Assembly: GCF_023278565.1 (NCBI RefSeq)
Contig: NC_064681.1
Span: 3,906,001-3,970,000 of the forward strand
Direction of reading: 5' to 3'
Length of the DNA: 64,000 nt
DNA from: Colletotrichum lupini
Taxonomy: Eukaryota; Ascomycota; Sordariomycetes; Glomerellales; Glomerellaceae
Shown here: in pieces, positions 1-11,374 of the stretch
How the letters are laid out: each line of letters starts with the position of its first letter
Position numbering within the stretch: position 1 is the first letter of the stretch
Made by a program: the position numbers and the translations under genes
Notes under the pieces: generated by a model
Told to the model about the DNA's origin: nothing
The model's database searches: none
The model's input: the letters and a program-made list of their open reading frames with translations, nothing else

Positions 1-1972
1 GGTAAGTCTTGCCGATTGGAAAGACGAGAAGAGAAAAAAACCAGTGTTTTGATCTTCTTCCTTTGGGAGATCGGCGGATGAATTCGGGGATCAGCCGCAT
101 GGGAACCGAAGAATGTGAGGTCGCGTGCGAATGCGGGAGACGAGACAAAACCACACAAGCCTTTCTTGCATTCTCAAGTTGATGGAAACAATGAGCTTCC
201 CGTGCCTTGGCAAGACACGGGAGTGTCAAGCTGGTTGGGACCTCTCTAAACACCAAGACTTGGCTTCTAAGTTTCTTTGCTTCTTCAATCTTAGGTGGTC
301 CGCTCAACTTCTTCAACGTTGATATTCCCTTTTTTGGATGATGCGTGTCACCGCCCCGACACTCGATCGCCAGTACGCCAGTACCATTTTGAGCCCCGGA
401 GGAGCCCGACCACTTACGAAGCCTACCGCCGAGTCTCACTCTTCGAAATGTCTGAGAGCATGCCATCTCAAGGAGAAGCCTGCACAGAGTTCTGGGCATG
501 ACAGATGGCAGGTGACAGATGACACCAGACGCGAGCGCCGTCCAATCCTCCCCTCGTGTAATGCGTTGCACCTTCGTTTTCATCATCGCCTTCAGCTTCA
601 TCCCATCTCGAATGCATGTGTCAGCGCGACGCTCACCACTGACAGCCACATCAGCCGCAAGTGGCGGACGCGAACCAGGCACGCAGGGAGATCCTATCCT
701 TGGCAAGTGAAACATCAAGCGTTCGGGCCTATCACGGCGTGGTCGCTGCAGCGGTGACCCACGTCCAGACGGGCCCAAGACGGGTTTCACAAAGCTTTTC
801 AGTCTTCTTTTCCCCTTCTTTTCAGGGGATATGGCTGCGCGGTGGCCGCGGCCGACATGCTAGGCGGCTGCGACCCGAGTCGGTTATGCCAGCCGACGGT
901 GACTGTGCCTTTGTCGGTGATGCTCTCGGTTCGGTTGGGCGCGTGGTGCAGCCGCCGTGAGTAGCGGGGGCAGATCAAGATGGAGGATCCTTGAGGTAGA
1001 TCTGTTTGGCTGACTGAGTTCAGCGACGCATACGTTTACATGTCGGGAAAAACTCTGTGAAATGCGCACAAGTTGGTTCGAGTTCTTCGCATGCTCGCAA
1101 CTGAATTACGTCAAACGAGTCGTGGCGATGGAAAACCTCCCGATGCAATCGACCGAAGATGTGCCTTTCGCGGTGTCGCTATTTCCATGTTTCTAAGTCC
1201 GAGTGACACACCCAAGTGAGTGAGGGCGGGAGAGATGCTTTGCTCCTCAACACTCAGACCTGCAGTTGTCAGGTCAAGTCGTATAGGAGCGAAGTGTTAT
1301 GCCCTGTCAGTGTCAAAGTCATCCAATGAGTTGCTCCTTATGTCGGGCGACATTATCGATGTCGTCCAATGTTGGCCGAATCTGCGGACATTGGCCGACA
1401 CCTGGTCGCTATTGAAGCCTTACACCGAATATTGTCGCCCCCCGCCCCACCACACGTTGGACGTCGCGAAGGGAGGTGAAGGTGTCGCGACGTTTCACCT
1501 GCTTCAGACATCGATGGGGCTGCTCGTCTCGTTCCTGGATTTTTACTGCATTGGGATAGGGTCGCGTTTGGGACGACGTCTGGCTAGCGAACCCAGTCCC
1601 AAGCCATGGCCATCACCAACCCAAACCCATACGAACAATAGCCGCGGAGATTCACCGTACGCCTTTGGGGCCTCCCTGTACTGCTGTTTCGCAGACTTTC
1701 TCCATCATGGACGTCGAGGTCTGGAGAGTCAAGTATAAAGTCTAATGATCGTCCGCCTCTAGGTTGTGGTTTCCGCTTCTCAATTCAGCAGCTTCACTTC
1801 TTCGTTTGTATTCCATTCTCATCTCATCGCCGATTGATTCGCGCGGATTTAAACTTATTTCCAACTCTTTCACTTCTATTCAGAACCCTTTTTCCAATCT
1901 AATCCGGCTCGGATCCGAATCATCGCTTTAATCAAGTTACCCATACTTCAAAATCCCCACAACTCTCTCAAA
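1..1972. other. Intergenic region upstream of the Egh16-like gene
   Basis: I see no supportable gene here. The open frames are short, overlap on both strands, resemble no family and lack convincing starts. The last 230 bases are pyrimidine-rich, as expected for the core promoter and 5' untranslated region of the gene starting at 1973. Confidence 0.6.
1734..1739 (+). promoter_or_regulatory. Possible TATA box of the Egh16-like gene
   Basis: A TATAAA hexamer lies 239 bases before the ATG at 1973 and is followed by a long CT-rich leader, a layout common in strongly expressed fungal genes. The role is inferred from position only. Confidence 0.35.
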
Positions 1973-2851
1973 ATGGTTTCCAAGACGATCATCTTCGCTC
2001 TCGCAGCAGCTACTTCTGTTGCCGCACACGGCAAGGTTGCACAAGTCACTGGCGATCTCGGTGGCAACGGCACTGCTCTCGCTATCCAGGGTGGCGTTGT
2101 TCCCGGCCCCGGCCCCAACCGCAAGGTAAGTTCACGAACCCATCATAGCCAAAGCACCCAGGAGCCCAGAGGACTGACTTGTTCCAACTCAGACTGAGCT
2201 CGACACCACTGTCTTCAAGAGCAAGAACATCATGACGGACGGCATGGGCAAGACCACCGGCGGCGGCAAGGTCCAGGCTGCCGATATCTCCCAGGCCATG
2301 GCTCTGTCCGGCGATACCCTCCCTCAGGTCTCCTCCACTGGCGGCAGCATCTCCGGCACCTTCCACGTCGTCACCACCGACGGTGCCGGTCCTCTCCGCG
2401 CCGTTCTCGACCCCACCGGTACCGGCGCGTTTTCCCAGGGCACTGAGCTCACTGTCACTCAGCAAGTTCCCGGCAAGAACGGTAACATCAGACCCAATGG
2501 CCAGGTTCCTGGCGGCAAGCGTTCCCTCTGGGAGCGGGCCATGAGCGTCATCGAAAAGCGTGCTTCCAACGTCAACAAGGACTTCGTAAGTAGCACTGTA
2601 ATCCACGTTGAGCTACCTTTCACTAACACAACTTCCCTCAGCCCATGGCCTTCTCCGTGCCCGCCGGCACCACCTGTACTGGTACCATGGGTGGCCAGAG
2701 CAACGTCTGCTTGGTCAAGATTGCCAACAGCAACGGCGCCGGCCCCTTCGGAGGCGTTGTGCCCATCCAGATTGCCCCTGGCGGTGCCGCCACCAACTCT
2801 ACCCCGGCCGCTGCTCCGGCCGCCAAGCGCGAGGTCGAGTTCCAGGCATAA
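1973..2851 (+). CDS. Egh16/Gas1-like secreted protein (appressorium-associated family)
   Basis: Three exons: 1973-2125, 2193-2585 and 2642-2851, with introns 2126-2192 and 2586-2641 (GTAAG donors, CAG acceptors); all junctions are in phase 0. The 251-residue product starts with a signal peptide of about 18 residues ending in VAAHG. It then has the glycine- and threonine-rich body of the fungal Egh16/Gas1 (MAS) family: a GNGTALAI-type stretch, a VVPGPGPNR segment at the first splice site and a GTCTGTMGGQSNVCLVKI-like cysteine region in exon 3. Members of the family are known from infection structures of plant pathogens such as Magnaporthe and Blumeria; the biochemical role is unresolved. It ends in an Ala/Pro-rich tail with no clear GPI signal. 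The ATG is preceded by AAA in a CT-rich leader. Family assignment is by recognition, not search. Confidence 0.86.
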
Positions 2852-3399
2852 GATGTGATCACCATCGATGCTCGTATACGGCTTCGGGGATTGGAACACG
2901 AATCTTGTTGTTCAAGGCCCCTGGTGGGCAGCGTTTAAGATTGCTGAAAGGGTGTAAGCTGCAATTAGTTAGCCAGTAGCTCTAGTCTAGTGACCCCATC
3001 ATTCTTCTTTGAGGATCACCCTCAACCTTTTGAAATTTATATTCATATTTCATCTTCCTAAATCTCAAATGTCTTGGAGAGTCGTTGTGAGTGGTTAACT
3101 TTGTTGTGTGCTGCAGCTACACATCGTCGCCGCATAAGAATAGAAATAATCCCATAATGTACGTGGAACAAGACCATCTACGATCCAATAAATGAAGAAT
3201 AATGCACATTAGTCCTTCAATGCATGAAGAAGCGCGATCACGAAACAGGACGGTAGGTTTTGCTAGTTGTGCATCGATATAGAGTAATCTTGTCCTGACG
3301 TTAGACTGAAAGGAGAAACACCAACAATGTCTGCTAACTACCTCACTTTTCTACAACTAGGCATAACTTCCATACTCCTCGCCTCCAGTGTCAGATACT
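2852..3399. other. Intergenic region between convergent genes
   Basis: The 3' ends of the Egh16-like gene and the AAA ATPase gene face each other here. The sequence is AT-leaning and holds only untranslated 3' sequence that I can recognise. Confidence 0.6.
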
Positions 3400-6300
3400 T
3401 TAATAGTAGCTTCTCATGGCATCTTTGCATGACTCCCCACCTTTGAGATGGAGGTCGAAGCTGTTCTGGACGTCCAGGACCTGCGAGATATGCTCCATAC
3501 CAAGCGGCTCACCCTTGTTGACGGCCAGGGCCTGGGCGGTCCGGACAGTGTTCTTGATCTGGCGACCATTGAGATCATGCTTCGCAAGACTTTCATAGTC
3601 ATCCTCAGTGAAGGGCTTGAGGTCAATCTTCTCGAGAACACGGACCCGCTCTACGAAGATCTTGAAGATGGCCTTTTTAGCCTTCTGTGTTAGACTATCG
3701 TAACGCAAAGCGATGTGAATACGTGATTGGAATGCATCATCAAAGGTCTGTAAGATTGTGAGCAACGAGTAGATACGGGGAATCGATGGGTGAGAGTGCC
3801 GTCGCGTGACTTACCTCGACTCGGTTGGTTGTCAAAAACAAGATGCCCTGGAAATACTCGAGCTGGCGCAAAAAGATACTAACCAGTGCGTTGCGTGAGA
3901 TCTCGTGGAGATTTCTCTTTTCGAGAAACACATCGGCCTCGTCGAGAAGGAGGATGGCGCCCCAGGCGTGGCAGATGTCGAGGATCTTCTGCAACTCCGT
4001 CTCCAAGTATCGAGAGTCGGTGCCTAGCTCCCCGGCAGAAACCATGTACAAGGGACACTTGAGAAGCTCGCTGATGCCTTCGGCTGTGAGCGTTTTACCA
4101 GTTCCAGGCGGTCCGTGGAGTACAGCTGGCAGAATGTCAATGAGGAGATATCAATCATTATGGGAGAAAAGGAGGACTCACCGACAAGACCTTTGCCCTT
4201 GCCTTGGATGACATCGTCAATGCTCTCGGCAGCATGGTACTTGTGCGACTCGACGAGAGCCTGCCAATATGTAAGCCGTTTTCTTCTCACCACCTCCAAG
4301 TATGGAATTGCTTACCTTGACAATGTCTTTCTGCTTCGGCTCAAGCACCAAAGACTCATACGCGCCATCATTCCACTGGATGTCATTGACTCCGGAGACG
4401 GTAAACTCAAGCCAGAGCTTCTCGGAGAAGGAGAATCCCAACACAACAGAAGATGCAATAAGGTAATCCTCGTCAGAGAACTCCAGAGCCTTCTTCGTCT
4501 TGCCACTATCCTCCTCCTCGTTGGACTCCTCACCGGTCTTAGCTTCGTCGACGCGCTCCAGCGGTTTCTCCTGTACAGCAGAGTCTTCGACCATGGATTT
4601 GGGAATTCGGAGCATGCGAATCTTACCCTTGGCATCGCGAACAACCTTTGTGGCCATCTTCCCGCAGCCCGCATCGTCGTCACTACCACATGCGTTCTCC
4701 GAGGTTGAATCGTCATTCTCGCACAGCTTCTCGTCGTCATCAGAATCCTCCGAGTCAGAGAGAATGTCGTGGTCCTTGGGCCTGACGGCAGAGACTTGAT
4801 AGTTCGGGTTGATCCTGCGGTGGACAGAGGGGTCGACCATGATGCGTCCGTTGATGTTGACCTTGATGATGCTCTTCTTTTTCTTGTAGTACGCCAAGCC
4901 ATGGTGGCTTCGGTAATGCACACCGCCGAGGTTGACGAATTTCTTGCCACGCTCGATAAGGGCAGCCTTGATCCCTTCCTCCTCCTTATGGTAGTCAAGA
5001 GGGAAGGCGTTGAGGCTACTGATCTTTCGAGCGCCTCGAAACTCCGGGATCTCCTCACAGAGGCTCCCATACCCGAATTGTTTTCCATCATACTCCAAGT
5101 ACTGAAAGACGGTTAGTGCTGTACATTAAGGAATGAAAGATGTTCTTGAAGAGAACTGACCTTGCCGTCAAGAAGGTAGAACTCTCCCTTTGTCATGCTG
5201 CACATCTTCTCCGCCTGCTCCACCTTGAAGACTCGAGGCTCATCGGAGGAGCCGTACGTGGTGGTGTAGATGAGGGTGTTGGGTTTGAAAAGAGCCCAGA
5301 GAAGATCGAAGGTGATGAGGCCATTCTCCAGCATGGGGTAGAGGCTAATAAATGGTAAGCAATGGCTTCTCAATATGATCGAGGGTTGAACTTGTACCTC
5401 TTCTTGACTTCGGCATAGTCCTTGTCAAGATACTTGAGAAGCACTTTGAGATGCTGGCGCTTGTTTTCGATGTCCTTTCTGAACTTCTTGCGCTTTTTCT
5501 TGTTCAAGTCCGTGGTCGAAATCTTGCTCAACGCCTTGCGATACTTTCGTAAGTCTTCTAAGTACCTGGAGGGTTCAGTTAGCTTCACAAGAAAATCCAC
5601 ATTGGGTCGTTGGAACTCACAAGAATACCATGTTGGGATTCAGCTTGGGAGTCTCATCGACAAGGCTGATTCCTTTGATGTTGCCAATCACCTCTTGAAG
5701 GCACTCGCGCAAGACCTTGCTTTTGACATCGAGGTAGGTGGTCTGGTACTTGCCTTCCCAGTCAAAGGTACGCCTGACTTGCAGCACATATCCTTCGTAC
5801 TGCGAGTTCGAAGTGGTCGCCGATGTCTCCTGAAGTCTGTAGTTGTGAATCGTGGTGTCCCAGACCTGATCAACTCGCTTGAAGTCCAGCTTGGAGGATC
5901 TCTTCTTTGGAGGCGCAGGCGGTGGAGGAAACTTCCCGCGCTTTGCGAATTTGTTGCCAGTCATGGAAGAGCCGTGACTGAGGCCAGCATTACCGAGGCT
6001 GTTGCTTTTTGGATAGAGCGGAGCGCCAGCCTGCATCTGTCTGAAGAGTGCCAATTGATGAGGTGTCATTGCGACCCTGGTAACACCACCGACTTTTCCA
6101 GGCGCATCATCATCCGAATCTTCGACAGTTTCAGAAGAATCGGAGTCAGAGGAGGAGAAAGAGGACGATGGAGTGCGTTTCCGAAGTGACTTGTACTTTT
6201 GCTTCTTCGAGGATCGGCCATTCTTGCCTTTGCCGCTGGATTTCTTCTTAGACTTGCCGTGCTCCCTCTCGCTATCACTTTCGGACGATTCAGAAGAACT

Positions 6301-6621
6301 GTCTTCCGAATCGAAAGAATTCTCTCCAGCCTCAGAGTCGCTGTCGTCAGTCAAATCATCGTATGAGTCATCAGTGTCTAGGTTGGCTGTTTTCTTGTGC
6401 TTCTTGGCCTTCTTGAGCTGCTTCTTTGACTTAGTCTTCGCAGCCTTTTTCTTATCCTTCTTGGCCGCTTTCGCGCTCTTGGATGCCTTGCCTGGTGAAG
6501 ATGAAGCCGGAGCGACGACGACCGTGGTAGAGTCTTTGCTTGCGTCCATGTCGGCGATGGCAGGATCAGCTAGCGTATTGTCGGATTGCCGGTCGTTCAG
6601 GCCTTGATCCGCGGATGCCAT
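3400..6621 (-). CDS. AAA-type ATPase with DUF7025-like region and charged N-terminus
   Basis: Seven exons on the minus strand: 6621-5621, 5565-5398, 5344-5161, 5101-4316, 4260-4182, 4125-3815 and 3747-3400; the introns are 53-67 bp and every junction keeps frame (958 residues). The ATG at 6621 is chosen because the upstream in-frame extension begins with TTG and reads like a leader. Residues about 45-190 are low-complexity Lys/Ser/Asp/Glu with several KKxK clusters, suggesting nuclear targeting. The middle has the VRRTFDWEGKYQ and NGLITFDLLWALFKP stretches typical of fungal DUF7025 AAA proteins. The C-terminus is a complete AAA module: Walker A GPPGTGKT at 744-751, Walker B ILLLDE at 797-802, sensor-1 TTNR, then a lid. 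The family usually acts as a remodelling ATPase; its client is unknown. It converges on the Egh16-like gene. Confidence 0.9.
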
Positions 6622-8789
6622 ACCGATGAAGCCTGGTGAGGGGTTGATGACGTGTTGATGTGTGGCTCGGTAGGAATTGACAGTAGATGAGGTGGTGGAA
6701 GGAGTGAGAAAATTCTCTACAGCGGAGAGAGACTTTATATGCAATTAGAATTGGCGACGGTACTCTTGGCCTGAGACTTTCGAATGATTCTTTGTGGAAA
6801 TGCTGCCTGCTGGGGCAGGTCGTGGGGGAGGTGAATTTGCTGCTCGTTCTTTCGCCCTGGGATGGTATTCACCTTTGACACGTATGTTTGAGAGGAATAA
6901 AGATTATTTTCATGAGGCGGTGCGAAATCGATTTACTTTCTTTCCATGAACCTTAGCTCAGAGAAAATGACGATGGAGTATCGAAGCGCTCAGCAGCACC
7001 TAGGAGCATTTTAATCGAGGCTTCCTTGCTGGCTTTGAGCCGCAATCGGGTGACTCGTCTCTTTATGTTATCACTGCATCCTTGCGAAATATGGTTGACT
7101 GTATGACAGCCTTCTGCTACTTCAATCTAACTATCTGTTGGAGGAAAGCACTGGACCATGCAGGTAATTTGTGTGCACTATCCTGTTGGTTCCGCCAACC
7201 CCTATCTACCTTTCTCTGATCGACAAGGCAAACACATGACACCCACCACGTTGGCCTAGAGCCGCTGTCAGCTTTATGGCCGCTTTCCTTGATTAAATAG
7301 CTGGAAAATCCAAGAGATTAGTTCTAGGCATCATCATCATGACTCCGACTTGGTTAGAGGCTCGTAGCAATTGCCGTCCACCCGTTCATATTCGGAATCA
7401 TCCTGCCGCGCTTTATGTTCAAGGTGCGATACAAATTACTGAGGCTGGCAAGAAGCCTCACTACGGCAGTATTCTGCGGCCAACAAAGAATGCCTTCAGC
7501 CAGTCCATGGATACCTAGTGGTGTCCACACCTGTCCGCCCTTCTTACGTATTCTCTGTGCTAGGTATGAGTCGAAAATCAAAAGTAATTCGTCAGATGTA
7601 TCATGTTACTCTTATGCATCGTGCTGATTCGTGTCATTTGGGTGATGCGTACAAAGTCTGCCTCGCCAGCAAGCTATGCCTAAGAACATAGCGGTTCGTC
7701 TTCATCCTGCCTAAAATTGTCTCGGGCAGCGGATGCGGCCAGAATCAGCAACCCCACCGGCCATGTGGCCGAAGCGAACCGTTTGTACAGCTTATATCAG
7801 CCCCATAATCCCAAGGAAATGAACCAAGGGGCCTTCATTCGCTTGAAAATGAGGGTGTAAACGCAAACCGTTTGCTGTTCAAAGCGGACGAATGCCTTAT
7901 CTGCCTAATTTCGCTCTTCCTTGACTTCAGTACTTTTTCCACATCACCCGATGAGAAATCGATCCGGGCCACTGGATCTCCGCATTTTGTGTGACCTCTC
8001 CACTAAGACTTTTGTTCTGGGTGTCCTGCATGTACATGCATATTTGGAGGGCGCGGGGCGACATGCAAACGAATGGCAGACAGCAGTGCCAAGTTGCTTA
8101 GCCCCGACTTTGGAAGAGCGAGGCGCCCTGCCCGCGAATAGGAGTTCATCGTCCTTGTGTGATTGTGGCTGGAAGACGCAATCTTTGACGCGAGGAAGCA
8201 GATGACATCCCTATTGGCCATAAGTAAGAAGAAGGCAGGTCTTCTGGGCTCGATGCTTGACATCTCGGGGTATTGTTTCTGATACTGCTTGAACCGGCAT
8301 CGGCCCCACCTCCCGGCTGTTGCCGAGCAGTGGGGTATGCTCGGAGATACCGGGCCATGCCGACTGCGGAGATCAAATCAATTTTCTCGGTCGTGAAATA
8401 TCAACGGATTCAAAAACTTATAGAGGGACTGGTCAGCCGAACACGAGAGTGACCTATCTGATTGAAGGCTCGGCGCTTACAATTTTCATGTTGATGGGGC
8501 GATTCCCCCCCTTTCACAGAGTTGAAGATGGCGCCACGAAATCCTTCGGCGAGGAAAGTCGCCGAAAGTCCCGTTGCTAGGAGTTTTAAGAAGCTGAGAA
8601 GTAAGCGAAATTTCTGTTGATCACCCAAAAACAACCGTGACAACATTATCGTTCCTAGTGTTGGCAGCAAAATCGCTCAATTAAGGTCAAAGTAGCGTGC
8701 CATCATTGCGTCTTGCCTCTTCCTACAGCAGATATCTTCGGCATATATTCACGAAATAATCCTTCAACCAATTGCACGAGACCGACACC
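6622..8789. other. Long intergenic region between divergent genes
   Basis: About 2.2 kb between the divergently transcribed ATPase and DUF1772-like genes. The open frames (for example 7354-7627 and 7921-8376) are short, overlapping and unlike known proteins. I see no repeats or RNA genes. Confidence 0.6.
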
Positions 8790-9311
8790 ATGGCATCGGG
8801 CCAGTTCTTCGACCCCTTAGTCGCACTTCGCGTCGCGCCTCTTGTTTCATCAACTTGCACCCTGCTGTTCGCTTGGGATCAGCACTTCTTCCTCAGCCTA
8901 TTCAATGATACCTCCGAGCTTCGAAAGAAAAGCGCGCCTATGTTGAAGCCGTACTTTAACACCTTCTTTTCACGCGGCGTCTTTTTCGTCCTGGGCTTCA
9001 TCGCCGTATCGACGAGCACCGGTATCTCAAATCTCTACAGCCAGCCAGCTGCTCTGAAGTCGCAAGGCACTTATTGGTGGTACGCTGCTGGCGCGGCGTT
9101 GTCTGCGGGACATTTGCTTTATGTTCCGGCTGTTGCACCGCACGTGAAGGCTCTGGCCGAGGCAGAAGACGACGACGACGTCAACGGAATCTTGGATGAG
9201 TGGTTGAAGGCCAACTGGTTGCGCATGGTTACCGTGGACCTTGGCGCCTGGCTTGCTTTTGGTGTTGGGGCTTTAAGCACGTTGCGTGTGTGGGCAAAGT
9301 TGGAAATATAG
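8790..9311 (+). CDS. DUF1772/anthrone-oxygenase-like integral membrane protein
   Basis: A single-exon gene for 173 residues. The ATG at 8790 sits in a CACCATGG context; the longer frame upstream begins with TTG. Four hydrophobic segments are visible: residues about 10-30 (VALRVAPLVSSTCTLLFAW), 60-78 (GVFFVLGFIAVSTS), 98-118 (YWWYAAGAALSAGHLLYVPA) and 148-166 (VDLGAWLAFGVGALSTL). An acidic EAEDDDD loop lies between the third and fourth. Spacing and the conserved tryptophan and histidine near the third helix fit the fungal DUF1772 family, which includes anthrone oxygenases of polyketide pathways. No polyketide synthase is nearby, so no pathway role can be claimed. It converges on the permease gene, 206 bp away. 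Confidence 0.75.
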   Translation: MASGQFFDPLVALRVAPLVSSTCTLLFAWDQHFFLSLFNDTSELRKKSAPMLKPYFNTFFSRGVFFVLGFIAVSTSTGISNLYSQPAALKSQGTYWWYAAGAALSAGHLLYVPAVAPHVKALAEAEDDDDVNGILDEWLKANWLRMVTVDLGAWLAFGVGALSTLRVWAKLEI

Positions 9312-9517
9312 GTGGAACATGTAAACATAATGTACCCGGTAATGGAAATGCCTTCTGGATAGAAACTCCTCCGAGGCGAGCAGCCTAGTCTCGCAAGATC
9401 AATCAAGAACCTTGAGTACAGAAATCCCGCCAAGTTACTAGAGATTGAGGGATACTTAGTGCGCATCAGCTACGAAGTACCTTTTCAGGTGAGATGCGAT
9501 GTATGAAGTCGACTTCC

Positions 9518-11374
9518 CTACTCATATTTCCTCAGAGGCATTTGGAACCTCTTCCTTCCGCTCACAAACCAATCGGCAAGCGCACCTATCAAGACTGCTC
9601 CAAATATTGGACCTGCGTAATTCATGTTGTCCTTGGTGACTGGCAAGATTTGAGGGAACGGCATCCATAACACAACGTATATCAAGTAGCTGAGCGCGAA
9701 GAGATTGACCGGAACGCCGACAGCTCCTAGCTTGAAGGGTCCGTATGGCGGTGGCGGGCCGCGAACTTTCCGGAGTAAGAGAAAAAGGATCGGGAAAAAG
9801 TACGATACATGAAGAGCCAAAGCCTGGAGAGAAATCAGGGCGTTGAAAGCTGTGGCTGAGGCGATGTAGATCAGGGAAAGACATGTGACTATAATCCCAA
9901 TGAGGAGCAAGGCATTCATTGGTAACTTGAAAGTAGGACTGATCTGTGATAGAACGTCAAGCTGGGAGCTTTGGCAGCGGAGCTAGGAGTTAGAATGACT
10001 TACATGCGAGAAAAAGCGGGAGAATGGCAAGCCCTTGTCGTTCGCGAACATCCATACTAGACGGGATACTGACGCCAACATGTTGAATGAGGCGAAGAAG
10101 ATAATGACTGCTACCAGGGAGACGAGAGTGTTGGAGGCAGCTTTCGAGCCAGTCGCATTGTAGATTACGTAGATGAGCGGCAATGGGGCCGTAGAAAGGT
10201 CGTCCAGAGGTCCGATGTAGAAGAGTAAGATCGTAACAAACACAAAAAGCATGACTGAGTTGACGACGCAGGCAAGAATGACGCTTCGTGGAACGCGTGT
10301 TCTAGCTTTTCTTACTTCATCGCCTATTCCAGTTTGATGGTCAACATCTCACAGCTGAAGGATTCGGTCTCAGTTTGTTTTCAAGGAAGCAACTTACTCA
10401 TGTGTATGACGCTGTCAAATCCCGTTACGGAGAACGTTATCGTTAACAGTCCCAAACCCCATGATACTCCGGGATCATTCCATCCCGAGACGTCAGATGT
10501 AAGCGTCTTTAAAACGTAGTCGGAACTGCTGCGTTGTCCAAGGACAGCGAGAATAACAATGAAGGCCACGAACAAGGCAATATGCAAGACCCCGCCAATT
10601 ATCTCGAACGCATTGAGAAACTTTCGAAACCAGAGATTGAATAGAAAGGGCAAGACGAGAGTACCAATCATGATGAGACTAGTATGCCATCGCTCTGGCG
10701 CATAGTTATCATAGTTGAAGATGGCTAGGGACGTGATGATGTTTGCCAGGATTGATGGTGGTCCCCCACAGGCGAAGCACCACGCAGCAGTAGTGATCCA
10801 TCCTGTTTAGCTAGTCAGCATTGGAAACATGGCATGTAAGTCTTTTGGACTTTTGTAGTGAGATACCCTGAAGTAAACCCCAGAACCTGTTTGCGCTAGG
10901 GGCAAGATTTGCAGACCAACGATACTGCGCGCCGACAGTCGGATCTCTATTCGACTTCGTTAGCGGCGAGAACCTTGATATTTTATCAAGTCCAATGGGC
11001 TTACATTGATGCTAGCTCAGCGAGTGAAAATCCGACGGCACAAGCTCCGAAGCCAGCCAGGATCGAGCCGTAGAACATCGAAGCAGGGCCACCATTCGCT
11101 AACGCGAATTGGAAAGTTACGGCGAAAGACTCCCATGATGCCAGTATGATTACGCCGAAGTTTACAACAGAGGAATGGTTAATGTATCGCTGCGAGACTA
11201 TTAGACTTCGAAAACAGATGCTTGGAAGTTGGGCTAGAGGACCTCGAGACCAGATGGCTGTTGCTGTTCGCCGTATTCCTCAGAACGAGTGATCAATGTC
11301 TTTTCATCAGCACCATCTATTCTGCGTCCGATCGCGTCTGCTCCAATCCTGTCGGTATCTACAACAGACGCCAT
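9518..11374 (-). CDS. APC-superfamily amino-acid/GABA-type permease
   Basis: Six minus-strand exons: 11374-11243, 11189-11005, 10946-10867, 10802-10398, 10323-10004 and 9943-9518, together 515 residues and in frame throughout. The N-terminus is hydrophilic, then about twelve hydrophobic helices follow. Marks of the fungal GABA/choline/amino-acid permease branch are SWESFAVTFQFALANGG in the first helices, ALVG-type loops, the HMSDEVRKARTRVPRS motif split by the fourth intron, and FNMLASVSRLVWMFANDKGLPFS before the last intron. The likely role is plasma-membrane uptake of an amino acid, GABA or a related amine; the substrate cannot be read from sequence. The start is the ATG at 11374; intron donors are mostly GTAAG, though the first and third introns begin GTCCT and GTATC. 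Confidence 0.88.

Noticed and set aside
295..1738. Several overlapping open frames before the Egh16-like gene
   Set aside because: They lie in all frames, have no family resemblance and unlikely composition for protein; random frames in GC-rich DNA.
7354..8670. Open frames on both strands in the ATPase to DUF1772 gap
   Set aside because: Short, mutually overlapping, no domains or splice partners.
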